DNA from: Betaproteobacteria bacterium
Lineage (GTDB): Bacteria; Pseudomonadota; Gammaproteobacteria; Burkholderiales; Rhodocyclaceae
Reading direction: 5' to 3'
Assembly (NCBI GenBank): GCA_009782565.1
Contig: WRIU01000001.1
Span: 186,001 to 250,000 of the forward strand
DNA: 64,000 nucleotides
Positions 46,201-52,855 of the stretch are shown here, piece by piece; position 1 is the first letter of the stretch; each line of letters opens with the position of its first letter. The translations under genes and the position numbers were made by a program. Under the pieces are notes generated by a model, which ran no database searches, was not told where the DNA came from, and saw only the letters and a list, made by a program, of their open reading frames with translations.

Positions 46201-46414
46201 GCTTGACAAGGCGGTTGCCCTGCGTGAAGGCCGAGGCGAAATCGGCCAGCATGTTTTCAAGTGACTCAAACGACAACTCGGGGAGCACCGCCGAGAGTTT
46301 TTCCAGTGGGTTCAGGCCGCTAACACTGTTCTTGATCTCTTTCAACCTGCTGAAGTCCATGATTTCCCGTCCTTTAGCTTTGAGTTCTTCGTATCTGCCT
46401 AAAACATCTATCAT
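43250..46414 (-). CDS. vgrG: T6SS spike protein VgrG with C-terminal extension
   Basis: A 1054-residue type VI secretion tip protein. Early residues are a short helical lead; ATG 46360 (MDFSRLKEIKNSV) has a better ribosome site than 46414. The gp27-like part includes YKYNVICLSPDAFIPLNSLL, CLQYRETDLAFIERLLFEEG and LSYRFEH. The gp5-like OB region has EEVYTDEMGRVKIQFHWQRQ, followed by SCWVRVAYPVSGGSWGHQSL. Then come the DUF2345-type beta-helix (KLEAQSGDVEITGDQNVRLI) and a roughly 130-residue C-terminal domain that may dock the phospholipase. Residues 437-461 come from an inserted palindromic repeat. It begins 6 bp after an integrase gene and overlaps the effector by 4 bp. Confidence 0.93.
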   Translation of the reverse strand: MIDVLGRYEELKAKGREIMDFSRLKEIKNSVSGLNPLEKLSAVLPELSFESLENMLADFASAFTQGNRLVKLQIGNGETFERLLPQSVEGTEGLSKRYKYNVICLSPDAFIPLNSLLGQAAQLDIVTGEGGGLIPTDAPEEVTRCGLITQAQMLPSDGGFAKYQITIEPPVALLRHRTTSRVFQDMTVPEIVEKVINEHIHANRAMASSFNQKYDILREHLYTPRSYCLQYRETDLAFIERLLFEEGLSYRFEHTGADAPSVTFIVFDDPFSLPEASQKTVRFHRAEATEKEDSLTDWRQARQIGPGQTTLASFDYKPVLTNETGAECLIEKGEEGLEAESTLEDYEVQTLYYATDSEELDRYASRRQEAHDLAKVSCRAEGNVRQLQAGQWFSLVGHPYYDRFNAQEEREFVVCKAKFIAHNNLPQGLANRLTSLVGATVPGRPQGVGAEARASEDARPYWVEIEVRKRGLPLTPAFAHTDHAKPTAKGLQTATVTGPEGEEVYTDEMGRVKIQFHWQRQKEHAEFGANFDERSSCWVRVAYPVSGGSWGHQSLPRIGQEVLVDFIEGDIDRPIVKGAVHNGRQPNPWFSGSGSLPANRALTGIKTKEHHGQQYGELLFDDTTGQVRTKLSSEHGKTQLNQGFLTHPRQDGKAETRGEGFELRTDHHGALRASEGILISTESKPGASGRQLDREQAISLLESGRKNAQTLGKAAQSQGADVTEIGPETRDEEGTESGQSSSGHLDHLVEAIKAWAAHTNIDPKGESATSQSGKQPVILMSGQEGIGLTTPKEMALIARKNLDTVSLRDTQQTTARRWIHNAGKKISLFVDGIAGKFNLKLITAKGHAKLEAQSGDVEITGDQNVRLIGSEEKVVLAAHEEILLQCAGAYVRLKGGNIDVHCPGNILFKSNGQAFEGPASMNPEHPSFPEANLDELFAITLDQAPGNVNFSWKGMPYKLYANGGVLKEGVMDESGRILVEHNVSVASYKLEMANGQVYDIPVVSEFTNRAEGEAASTGYHKHIAGIALEGERVDLKKTARNVMQTLLEGSKKES
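45032..45106. repeat. 75-bp palindromic mini-element inside vgrG
   Basis: Terminal 10-bp perfect inverted repeats (GTAGGGGCGA at 45032-45041, TCGCCCCTAC at 45097-45106) enclose two inner hairpins: GGCGAGCG/CGCTCGCC and GGGCGACC/GGTCGCCC. It equals exactly 25 vgrG codons (residues 437-461) and so does not break the frame. It resembles the short palindromic repeats dispersed in proteobacterial intergenic regions. Confidence 0.75.
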
Positions 46415-46420
46415 ACATTA

Positions 46421-47284
46421 TCACCCGCAGTAGGTCGTTACGATCCCGATCCGGCAATGGCCTAACTCCCGACTCACCGTCAGCCGTGCCATCCGGTCGG
46501 TTTCCCGCATCTCCCCTTTGAGCGTGTCGCGTGCTGGCCCTCCGGCTTTCGGGCATTTCCAGCCCGTGAGTTCTTCGTAGCGCGTCTGCGCGTACTGATG
46601 CCGCAACCCGTGCGTGTTCTTTAACCCCGCCGCCTTGCACTGCCCGTCGTAGGTGTTGCGTTGCTGGATGTACGATTTCCCCGGCGGAATAAGCGCCCCA
46701 TCGCCCGCAAACGCGAGGCAATCCCGCACCCCGGCGCGCTGTGCCGCCGTGCGGATAGGGTCGATCCGTGGCCGACCGCCCTTGCACCACGGCCCATCCA
46801 GATAGAGCATGTTCCCCTGGGCGGCTTTTGCCATCACGATCTTGATGGACTCTTCGCGCCGCAAACCGAAGAGGGCCTGCAAGCGCAGGCTCATCGCCGT
46901 ATACGGGTCGGTAATGCGGGCAAGCCGCTTGTCGTCGAGTACCTGCGCCTTGTTGGGCGTTCCGGCGTATTGGCGATCCGCAATGCCCAGTTCGGCGTTG
47001 TCTTTCGGGATCATGCCCGGCTTGTCGACCTTCTCCGCCAACCACCGGAGATGCGCCATGCGGTTTTTGATCGTGCCTGCCGATAGGCCGGCTTGCTGCC
47101 ACTGCCGGAGCAGGCACATGACATGCTTCATCGTCAGGTTGGGCGCGCGAATATTGTTGTAGCCGCACGAGCGCAGTTGCCGGGCGCATTGCTGGAGCGT
47201 GAGGAAACGCGCGGCCTGCGTCGCTTCGCTCCCATCCTTGTTACGCATGCACATCGTTTTGAGGTCTGTTCCGAGTTTGCTCAT
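46421..47284 (-). CDS. tyrosine recombinase / integrase upstream of vgrG
   Basis: A 287-residue integrase of the type with an N-terminal SAM-like core-binding domain (LTLQQCARQLRSCGYNNIRA) and a C-terminal catalytic domain. The expected residues are visible: Arg in LFGLRREESIKI, HxxR in HGLRHQYAQTRY, His in SRELGHCRIG and the terminal Tyr in VTTYCG. The length is short but complete. It is co-directional with vgrG and ends 6 bp before its longest frame, which could put the secretion cassette on the same transcript. It is distinct from the island integrase at 53.7 kb and may have brought in the vgrG cassette separately. Confidence 0.85.
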   Translation of the reverse strand: MSKLGTDLKTMCMRNKDGSEATQAARFLTLQQCARQLRSCGYNNIRAPNLTMKHVMCLLRQWQQAGLSAGTIKNRMAHLRWLAEKVDKPGMIPKDNAELGIADRQYAGTPNKAQVLDDKRLARITDPYTAMSLRLQALFGLRREESIKIVMAKAAQGNMLYLDGPWCKGGRPRIDPIRTAAQRAGVRDCLAFAGDGALIPPGKSYIQQRNTYDGQCKAAGLKNTHGLRHQYAQTRYEELTGWKCPKAGGPARDTLKGEMRETDRMARLTVSRELGHCRIGIVTTYCG

Positions 47285-47784
47285 GGTTTGCCCTCCCTTT
47301 CGTGGGGTTGACTGGTGTCCCGTCCAGCGTCAGGGCGCTGGTTCCCTTGCAACGTCTGGTGTTGCGCCCCCTCCGAGAAAGAATCTGTTTAGTGTTTCGG
47401 CCAATCCGTCATCCTGTGACGGAGTCCCCGAAGGGTTACGGCCAGATGCTCGGTACATCTCTTTCCCCCGAATAGGGGACTCCCCACTTCCTCGCCTTTC
47501 CTGTTGGAAGCCGCGCAGGGAGGTTCCTTGCTGATGCAAGTGGTTGGCATCGAACGTGGGACGGCAATAACCGTCCTGACCACCGATGCCTGTGGCGCAA
47601 GCGCACGAAGGCGCGATGTTGAATAGTGAAACGTTGAAAAAATGACTAACGCATGGAGAATTGCGAAGTCGACGGCCAGAGGTGGCCGTTTGGAGGAAGG
47701 AAGCACGTGGTATAGCTTCCTGATAGTGCGCTCAAGGTTTTTGAGGCGCACGAAGATAAAGACCCGGTAAGGCCTGTTTTTTTA

Positions 47785-48035
47785 ATTCCTAGCCCGGTGT
47801 CGAGACCGGGGCGGTGCGATTGACGCTAGGCTCACCGCGAGGTGTTTCAGTGCGCGCACGAATGCGCGATAAGTCAAATAAGCATCGACGCCTTGTTAGG
47901 CGCTGTCCGCACACTAGCGACGCGGGGCGGAAGGTTCCGATGAATAACCCCATCGGTGGTCGCTATTGGATGATGCCCACCTGATGCCATAGCGAAACAT
48001 GCAGGTGGCCGATGTTTGATGCCCGTCGGCAGGCT
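47785..48035. ncRNA. candidate structured RNA or structured DNA element
   Basis: Consecutive perfect stems were found by eye: CCCGGT/ACCGGG (47793-47798, 47805-47810), CGCCT/AGGCG (47889-47893, 47898-47902), TAGCGAC/GTCGCTA (47915-47921, 47959-47965) enclosing CCGATG/CATCGG (47937-47942, 47951-47956), CCACCTG/CAGGTGG (47977-47983, 48002-48008) and CCGA/TCGG (48009-48012, 48026-48029). The density is unusual for random sequence. Strand and function are unknown, and no promoter was assigned. Confidence 0.35.
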
Positions 48036-48292
48036 GTTACAGTGCCGATTATGCGCCTCTGTTGCCGCAATACAAGGCTCTGATGAAAAATTTTTTCCAG
48101 TTATTTCATAAACTTATATCAACTTCTATGCAGTTCTATTTACGCCTATCTGCTCATCCGTGAGGTATGGCGATTCCGCAACAGTTTGGCTGGCGCAGCC
48201 GCCTCACCCCCCATCATCATTTACAGTAATTTTCCCATCGTCCTAAAAATCGCTGCTGCATCCCTCCTGCCTTAGCTTCTGCGGCAGCACAT

Positions 48293-48338
48293 GCCCGCAG
48301 TCACTACGGAGGCTATCGCCTTGGCAGTGACTGCGGGC
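48293..48338. repeat. 13-bp perfect inverted repeat downstream of the nuclease-like gene
   Basis: GCCCGCAGTCACT (48293-48305) and its complement (48326-48338) flank a 20-nt spacer containing an inner AGGC/GCCT pair. There is no adjacent U-run on the minus strand, so a simple intrinsic terminator is unlikely; it may still end the transcript of the gene stopping at 48391. Confidence 0.6.
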
Positions 48339-48390
48339 TCGCGCCTCTTATTGCGTCATGCTTTCGCAGTTGACGCTGAAAACTGCGCCG

Positions 48391-49173
48391 TCATCTCCAA
48401 TTATGAAAGAAGCCAGCGATCCGTGCGTCTTCCTCAACTGCGGAAACGAAAGTATCAAGCTGATTGAACTCTACGAAGTCAAGCAAGAGATATTCATCCC
48501 TGTGTGAACCCATTTGGTCAAGGTATGCGTACTCAATTTCAAGCTGGAAGTTAATCCCCACGCGCCTGGGGCTTGAATTCTCGTCGTAGAAATCCACTTC
48601 GTAGATTCTATCGAACGAACTGCACACAACAACCGGAAATTCCAGCAATAAAACTGGCCCGTGATGTGGTTTCAAAAGCGCGGGGCTGACTTGTTTGCCT
48701 CGCATAGAAATCATGGCGCTCAGAACTTGATTCAGTGCCTTGTAATATGGGTCGTTATCCGAGCCCTTTTCTGTCGCGTATAGCTTTGCAACTCGCGGAC
48801 TTGCGGCAAGGTAGTGGTGTTGCTTGGTGTAGCTGTGGTCAGGGTTAAACTTCCCGGATGAGCAGACGAGTTGTTTCACCGCCTCCATGTCTTTGTCAGT
48901 AAACCAAAAGACAGAATGCAAGGGAATAAATTTGCACTCTATGAACAGCCGAACCGTGACATGGCCTAAAGGACCGGGATCTTGGCGATCCCGGACAGAA
49001 AATAGCTTCTCCACGACTAGATCAATCTCCCGAGCCTTGTTCTGTGTCTGATCCATGTAATAGGGGCTGACGGCGACTCGCCAGCCGTTTTTTTGCATCC
49101 AACGGGCAACCTTGGCGTGAAAGTTGTTCCCGCTTTCAGAGACCAGTTTCAGGATTTCGCTCGGAACAGACAT
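48391..49173 (-). CDS. putative PD-(D/E)XK nuclease-fold protein
   Basis: A 260-residue cytoplasmic protein. The pattern FHAKVARWMQKNGWRVAVSP, then AREIDLVVE (Asp51) and VRLFIECKF (Glu79, Lys81) reproduces the PD-(D/E)XK nuclease core: a helix, an Asp strand and an ExK strand. The remaining 170 residues show no motif I recognise (LEFPVVVCSSFDRIYEVDFY, DEYLLLDFVEFNQLDTFVSA). Nuclease activity is inferred from this pattern only. It is the third gene of a minus-strand set with the DUF6338-like and proline-rich genes, 88 bp after the latter. A defence or effector role is possible given its place in an island. Confidence 0.6.
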   Translation of the reverse strand: MSVPSEILKLVSESGNNFHAKVARWMQKNGWRVAVSPYYMDQTQNKAREIDLVVEKLFSVRDRQDPGPLGHVTVRLFIECKFIPLHSVFWFTDKDMEAVKQLVCSSGKFNPDHSYTKQHHYLAASPRVAKLYATEKGSDNDPYYKALNQVLSAMISMRGKQVSPALLKPHHGPVLLLEFPVVVCSSFDRIYEVDFYDENSSPRRVGINFQLEIEYAYLDQMGSHRDEYLLLDFVEFNQLDTFVSAVEEDARIAGFFHNWR

Positions 49174-49261
49174 GGGTCTCCACTATGCGACACAACGGCA
49201 GAATCCAGCGGACGGCACAAGCGTAACTTTTGAAGATCCGCCGGTATAACTGGAAAAGAAA

Positions 49262-49414
49262 CTATTTTTTTGGTGGCGGGGGCGGCGGGACATTCTCCGT
49301 TGGACGAAGGTTGCTAGGGGGGGGAGGGGGGTTAACGTTTGCTTGATCCCTAGTCCCTATGGCCGGTTGTATCGGCTTTGGTGACGGCGTTTGCGGTTGT
49401 GTTGGCTTTGCCAT
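49262..49414 (-). CDS. 50-residue proline-rich small protein
   Basis: The frame reads MAKPTQPQTPSPKPIQPAIG at the start and ends NVPPPPPPKK, with runs of five and six prolines and 21 Pro in 50 residues. A strong ribosome site AAAGGAGG lies about 8 nt before the ATG, inside the last codons of the upstream DUF6338-like gene, whose stop is 3 nt before the ATG. This spacing and ribosome site argue that it is a real, coupled gene. Poly-proline tracts need EF-P for translation and are common binding peptides; a role as linker or partner of the membrane protein is only a suggestion. Confidence 0.65.
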   Translation of the reverse strand: MAKPTQPQTPSPKPIQPAIGTRDQANVNPPPPPSNLRPTENVPPPPPPKK

Positions 49415-49417
49415 GCT

Positions 49418-50020
49418 TCATTCCTCCTTTCGTTTTTCAATAAACTCCACCCATTTTACATCTTTGGCATTGATTAGAAACCCTTCAATTCCCTTCAGTA
49501 GAGTTTGCTCTCCTTCCTCGGACAGCCATGCAGGTTGCACAATAAAAAAGTGGCCTTTTTCGTATTCAGATGGCCAGACTTGCGGGTAGCCGGAAAGACG
49601 CCTTTCGTCCGAAAGGTGAAGAACAACATAATTTTGTCGCTCAGACAAAACACCATGCCATTCGGATGGATGGGATGTTCTGGTTGTGAAACCTATAGCT
49701 CTCATCGATTTATGAAATGAGTCCTTGTTTGCGAGAATTGCAAAAGATGCTCCTAGAAACACCGCGATAAAAGCGGACGTGAGAGTTTCCGATATGTTGT
49801 CCCAAGGGCGGATTGCGAGCCGTGTTCCTACAGATTCCAGCAACCACTGAGCGATAGGGAGAAGTGCTTGCACCAAAAATGTAAAAATTAACGCCTGTAT
49901 AACCCTCTCAAACTGTGAAGGCTTTTTGTGCGAAGTAAGGCCGTAAAACACCCACGCAGCCAGAAGTCCTGGCAACAAGTAGTGTAAGAGGGCAGCAGTT
50001 TCTTTCGATAGTTCAGGCAT
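49418..50020 (-). CDS. DUF6338-like membrane protein
   Basis: A 200-residue protein with three hydrophobic helices in the first half (ALLHYLLPGLLAAWVFYGL, VIQALIFTFLVQALLPIAQW, TSAFIAVFLGASFAILA) and a cytoplasmic domain containing NYVVLHLSDERRLSGYPQVW and KGHFFIVQPAWL. This resembles the DUF6338 family, which has no assigned function. The family name is my recollection and not a search result. It begins the three-gene set with the proline-rich and PD-(D/E)XK-like genes; the promoter should be in 50021-50200. Confidence 0.6.
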   Translation of the reverse strand: MPELSKETAALLHYLLPGLLAAWVFYGLTSHKKPSQFERVIQALIFTFLVQALLPIAQWLLESVGTRLAIRPWDNISETLTSAFIAVFLGASFAILANKDSFHKSMRAIGFTTRTSHPSEWHGVLSERQNYVVLHLSDERRLSGYPQVWPSEYEKGHFFIVQPAWLSEEGEQTLLKGIEGFLINAKDVKWVEFIEKRKEE

Positions 50021-50200
50021 AGTCTTGCTTGGTAACGGTCGAAATGAGCGGACGGATGCAGATACAACTTGCAGATGGTTTGCTCGGCTAAGAAATTATG
50101 CCTCATGTTCACGCGCGAATCACAGTTTCTGCACCAGAACCATGTAATACCCGGTCAGCTTCCAAGCGTCCGCCGAGGTCGTGAAGCGTGGCTCCTCTTT

Positions 50201-50228
50201 TGCATGTTGTAGTCCGCTACAACATGCA
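50201..50228. repeat. perfect 12-bp inverted repeat (hairpin)
   Basis: TGCATGTTGTAG (50201-50212), a 4-nt loop and its exact complement (50217-50228). It sits between the end of the TubC-like gene (50249) and the DUF6338-like promoter region. It could terminate the replication-gene transcript or serve as a protein-binding site; no U-run follows. Confidence 0.65.
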
Positions 50229-50248
50229 ACATGATGACAATTGATTTT

Positions 50249-50719
50249 TCAGTCAGCCGGGTTTTTCCTCGCCCGCTGCAAGTAATAATCCCGCGCCTCG
50301 GCGCTCTTCTCGCATTGCGCGAGCACGTCGTCGATGACTTCTTGGGATAATTCCCCAATGCTGACCAGCCACGTCCGTATTGCCATCGCCTCTTCCACAG
50401 TTAAACGCGCCTCTGGCCGCGTGTGCTCCAGCGTAAAAGGTTCGGCGGATACCGCCTCGGGGTAGCCCCTCAGAATGCTTGTGCGTGTGTGGCCCGATGG
50501 CGAAAAGACTTCCAGTTTCCCTCCGTCGGAGAAATACAGCCGCCACCAGGACGAGAACGCGAGCAGTTCCCCAATGAGGCCGTCACGGTGTTCGCGGATC
50601 ATCGGCAGCCATCGGTTAACCGCCTCGCGGTTTCCCGTAGCACATAGTGAACCGCGCGGGGTGATTTCGAGCCTGACCCCGTCGCCCCAGACCGATTTCA
50701 GAAGGTCGTTATTTGTCAT
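50249..50719 (-). CDS. TubC-N-like island protein
   Basis: A 156-residue protein whose first 50 residues (LLKSVWGDGVRLEITPRGSL, then LPMIREHRDGLIGEL) follow the pattern of the TubC N-terminal docking domain, often found in small proteins of integrative elements near primase and helicase genes. The rest (ARLTVEEAMAIRTWLVSIGE) is helical and unassigned. It overlaps the ATPase gene by 4 bp (ATGA) and is the last gene of the alpA-primase-ATPase set. Confidence 0.6.
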   Translation of the reverse strand: MTNNDLLKSVWGDGVRLEITPRGSLCATGNREAVNRWLPMIREHRDGLIGELLAFSSWWRLYFSDGGKLEVFSPSGHTRTSILRGYPEAVSAEPFTLEHTRPEARLTVEEAMAIRTWLVSIGELSQEVIDDVLAQCEKSAEARDYYLQRARKNPAD

Positions 50720-52074
50720 ATTTCGACCTCGATAAAATCATCGTCGCGGGGTTCAGCGTCCGATTTTTTTTCGTCTCCTTCCTCACCAAGATGCTCAAAT
50801 TTTGCCAAGATGCTCACACTTTTTTGATGAGCATCTTCGTGTTTTTTGAGCATCTTGGACGTTTCTTCGTCGGGTAACGACCAAAGCCAATCGCTTTCAT
50901 ATGTCATTTTATTGGATCTTATTTTTAACTTTTTTTTCGCGCGCCGAATCGTCGCCCAGGAGAATCCAGCGTCTCTGGACTCGGCCTTGATGGTTTCGCT
51001 TGGCAATGCTCCCTGTGCCAGCAATTCAGACAAGAATTGCTGGGCTTTCCCCAATTTTCGACCATCGCTTTCGTCTTTCGGCTGCGCTTCGGCTTCTGCC
51101 AGGATTTCCCGCGCCGTGCCTTCTATGGTGTTGCCCCAAACGACATACGACGCAAAAATGCCTGGATGCCCCTCAAGCTCCGTCTGTCTCAAGCTGTATG
51201 CGACCCCACCGTGATCGGTGCCAATGTTGGATTTCGAGCGGCAGAGCACCCGGTCGCCGCCCGCGTTTGCTTCTTCTTCCTTCCGCCTGGCCGTCACCAG
51301 CACTACCCGCGCAACCGCACCGAAAGCAAGGCTGCCTGTGACACGCTCTGTCGGTTCGCGCCCCGCTGAGCCTTTGGAGAAGTGTGAAATGCCGAGCAGG
51401 GCGCACCCTGTAGCCGCTGCAAGGTCTGAAAGCGGCTGAAGCCCTCGCCGGACTTCGGCGCTTTTGTGGCTGTCCCCCATGACTGCCGACACAATCGGGT
51501 CGACGATCAACAGTTGCACGCCGCCAGCTTTCACGATGGCATCGCAAAGGGAAGTGGTGTCTTTTGCCGGATCGAACGCCCGGTGCTCTTCCCCCTCGAT
51601 TGCGCCAGAGACGAAGCGCACCATTTTGATGTTTGCCCCCGCAGCAAGCAGCCGGGGTTTGAGCGTATCCCTGGGGTCGTCCTCCCCGCTCCAGATCACG
51701 ACACGGCCTGGGGTGGCGTGTGTCCCATCCGGCCATCGCCCGCCCGTCGTAATGGTTGCGGCCAGCGCCAGTGCAATGGTTGTTTTTCCGGTTCCCGGTG
51801 CGCCAGCGAGGATGTGCACCTTGCCCGCTGCCAGCCAGTTCGGCCAGAACCAGCGTATCGGCTCCAACGGGATAGCGTCCGCGCACTGAAGGACGACTTC
51901 CGTGCAGCGGTGTTCCGTCCGTGTGGCAGGAGCCGATGTGCCCACACTTACCCGGAGTTTTTCGGCCATCTCCTCAAGCGATGCGCCGCCATTGACCCGG
52001 CCTTGCGTTTTTCTGGCGATGAATTCGTCCAGGAATGCCGCACCTCGTTCCGCCTCTTTGGGAAGATTACCCAT
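50716..52074 (-). CDS. RepA/AAA_25-type ATPase, island replication helicase-like
   Basis: A 452-residue RecA-fold ATPase. Walker A is AGAPGTGKTTIALALAA, Walker B is LLIVDPIVSAV, and VVIWSGEDDPRDTLKPRLLA is typical of RepA/DnaB-like AAA_25 proteins of plasmids and satellites. The C-terminal 120 residues include a winged-helix-like DNA-binding stretch (AESRDAGFSWATIRRAKKKL). The start MGNLPKEAERG at 52074 is chosen because it overlaps the primase stop by 8 bp; the longer frame runs antisense-like through that gene. Likely function is replication or maintenance of the excised island. Confidence 0.82.
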   Translation of the reverse strand: MGNLPKEAERGAAFLDEFIARKTQGRVNGGASLEEMAEKLRVSVGTSAPATRTEHRCTEVVLQCADAIPLEPIRWFWPNWLAAGKVHILAGAPGTGKTTIALALAATITTGGRWPDGTHATPGRVVIWSGEDDPRDTLKPRLLAAGANIKMVRFVSGAIEGEEHRAFDPAKDTTSLCDAIVKAGGVQLLIVDPIVSAVMGDSHKSAEVRRGLQPLSDLAAATGCALLGISHFSKGSAGREPTERVTGSLAFGAVARVVLVTARRKEEEANAGGDRVLCRSKSNIGTDHGGVAYSLRQTELEGHPGIFASYVVWGNTIEGTAREILAEAEAQPKDESDGRKLGKAQQFLSELLAQGALPSETIKAESRDAGFSWATIRRAKKKLKIRSNKMTYESDWLWSLPDEETSKMLKKHEDAHQKSVSILAKFEHLGEEGDEKKSDAEPRDDDFIEVEI

Positions 52075-52492
52075 GACGAACCCCCGAAATGTCGACCGCC
52101 GCCTGAATTCGTTCAACGGCCAGCATGAGACGCTCTTGGTCTTCCTCGGTAAACGGCTCTCCGTTAAGCAGGGTTCTACCCGACGTGGCCACGACCAAAC
52201 ACTCGAACGAGATGGAGCGCAGGATATCCGCCGCCGGAAAGGGTCTGCGCTCAGGGGTAACATGCTCGCCAATCTTCTCTGGGAACAAGTCCGACAAGGA
52301 CAGCCCGACGGCGTCAAGCACGTCGGCAGTGCTGCATCCCGCATAGCAATAGAGGAGCACGCGGCCATCGTCTAATTCACGCAAGGAGAGCGACGGCCTC
52401 TGGTCTTCGTGCGCTGGGCATCGGGCCATCCAGCAGTCAGGGCCGGAGGGTCTTACCCGTTCGAGACGCGAGAGCAGCGTATCAATCGGCAT
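52067..52492 (-). CDS. CHC2 zinc-finger primase-like protein
   Basis: A 141-residue protein consisting mainly of a DnaG-type CHC2 zinc finger: Cys25 and His28 in ARCPAHED, then Cys49 and Cys53 in LYCYAGCS. The catalytic TOPRIM domain of a full primase is absent. Such short proteins accompany AAA_25 ATPases in satellite-type elements and may bind DNA at the element origin. The start at 52492 (MPIDTLLSRLERV) overlaps alpA by 11 bp; the frame is open to 52531. Confidence 0.75.
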   Translation of the reverse strand: MPIDTLLSRLERVRPSGPDCWMARCPAHEDQRPSLSLRELDDGRVLLYCYAGCSTADVLDAVGLSLSDLFPEKIGEHVTPERRPFPAADILRSISFECLVVATSGRTLLNGEPFTEEDQERLMLAVERIQAAVDISGVRHG

Positions 52493-52721
52493 GTTTGCCC
52501 GTCCGCGCCTGTGCCGTACTCCACGCCGCATTGCGGTGCAGCCATTCGTCGAGGTCTTTCTGAAGGTAGAAGATCCGCCCTGGCTTGATGAACCTCGGGC
52601 CGGTCGCCTTGCACCGCATCATTGCCAAGGTTTTGACGCTCAGGCCGCAATAGGCCGCAGCGTTCTTGGTGTCCATGCGCCCTCCGGGCAGCACGACAAT
52701 GTCTTGAGAAGAGATAGGCAT
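52482..52721 (-). CDS. AlpA/MerR-like excisionase-type regulator
   Basis: A 79-residue helix-turn-helix protein. KNAAAYCGLSVKTLAMMRCK, then GPRFIKPGRIFYLQKDLDEW, is the winged HTH pattern of AlpA and excisionases of integrative elements. It probably controls integrase direction or transcription. It is first in the minus-strand set and divergent from the RHH-type gene; palindromic sites lie in the intervening region. Confidence 0.8.
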   Translation of the reverse strand: MPISSQDIVVLPGGRMDTKNAAAYCGLSVKTLAMMRCKATGPRFIKPGRIFYLQKDLDEWLHRNAAWSTAQARTGKHAD

Positions 52722-52736
52722 ATTGAAGGCTCCAAA

Positions 52737-52792
52737 ATGTGTTGCAAGGCAACGCTAGAAACAATAATCCTAAAATATAAGTGTTGCAACAC
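52737..52792. promoter_or_regulatory. operator-like palindromes in the divergent alpA / regulator promoter region
   Basis: A perfect 12-bp palindrome GTGTTGCAACAC lies at 52781-52792. A related site GTGTTGCAAGGCAAC lies near 52738-52752. Both share GTGTTGCAA and occupy the space between the divergent starts at 52721 and 52856, the expected position for binding by the AlpA-like or RHH-type protein. Confidence 0.55.
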
Positions 52793-52855
52793 AATACATT
52801 TAGAGATAGCATAAACGGGATGTTTGTAGAATCTTTGGACGTGAGGACAAGCACG

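Larger units (their letters stand above)
47285..48390. other. gene-free 1.1-kb stretch rich in hairpins
   Basis: I find no credible coding frame here; short open frames have unlike-protein composition. The stretch upstream of the integrase contains several clear inverted repeats (described separately at 47785-48035 and 48293-48338) and a T-run at 47776-47783. Possible contents are a structured RNA, an attachment or transfer site, or a replication origin of the island; sequence alone does not decide. Confidence 0.5.

Noticed and set aside
43250-46414. A complete type VI secretion gene cluster around vgrG
   Set aside because: No tss sheath, baseplate, membrane-complex or hcp genes are present; vgrG is an orphan cassette that must use a system encoded elsewhere.
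47389-47751. Minus-strand open frame of 120 codons in the gene-free region
   Set aside because: No ribosome site, unlike-protein composition, no recognisable motif, and it overlaps sequence dominated by hairpins.
47881-47910. Possible integron attC site because of a GTTAGGC-like motif
   Set aside because: The motif is part of a short CGCCT/AGGCG hairpin, and no matching GCCTAAC partner at attC distance was found; there is no integron integrase.
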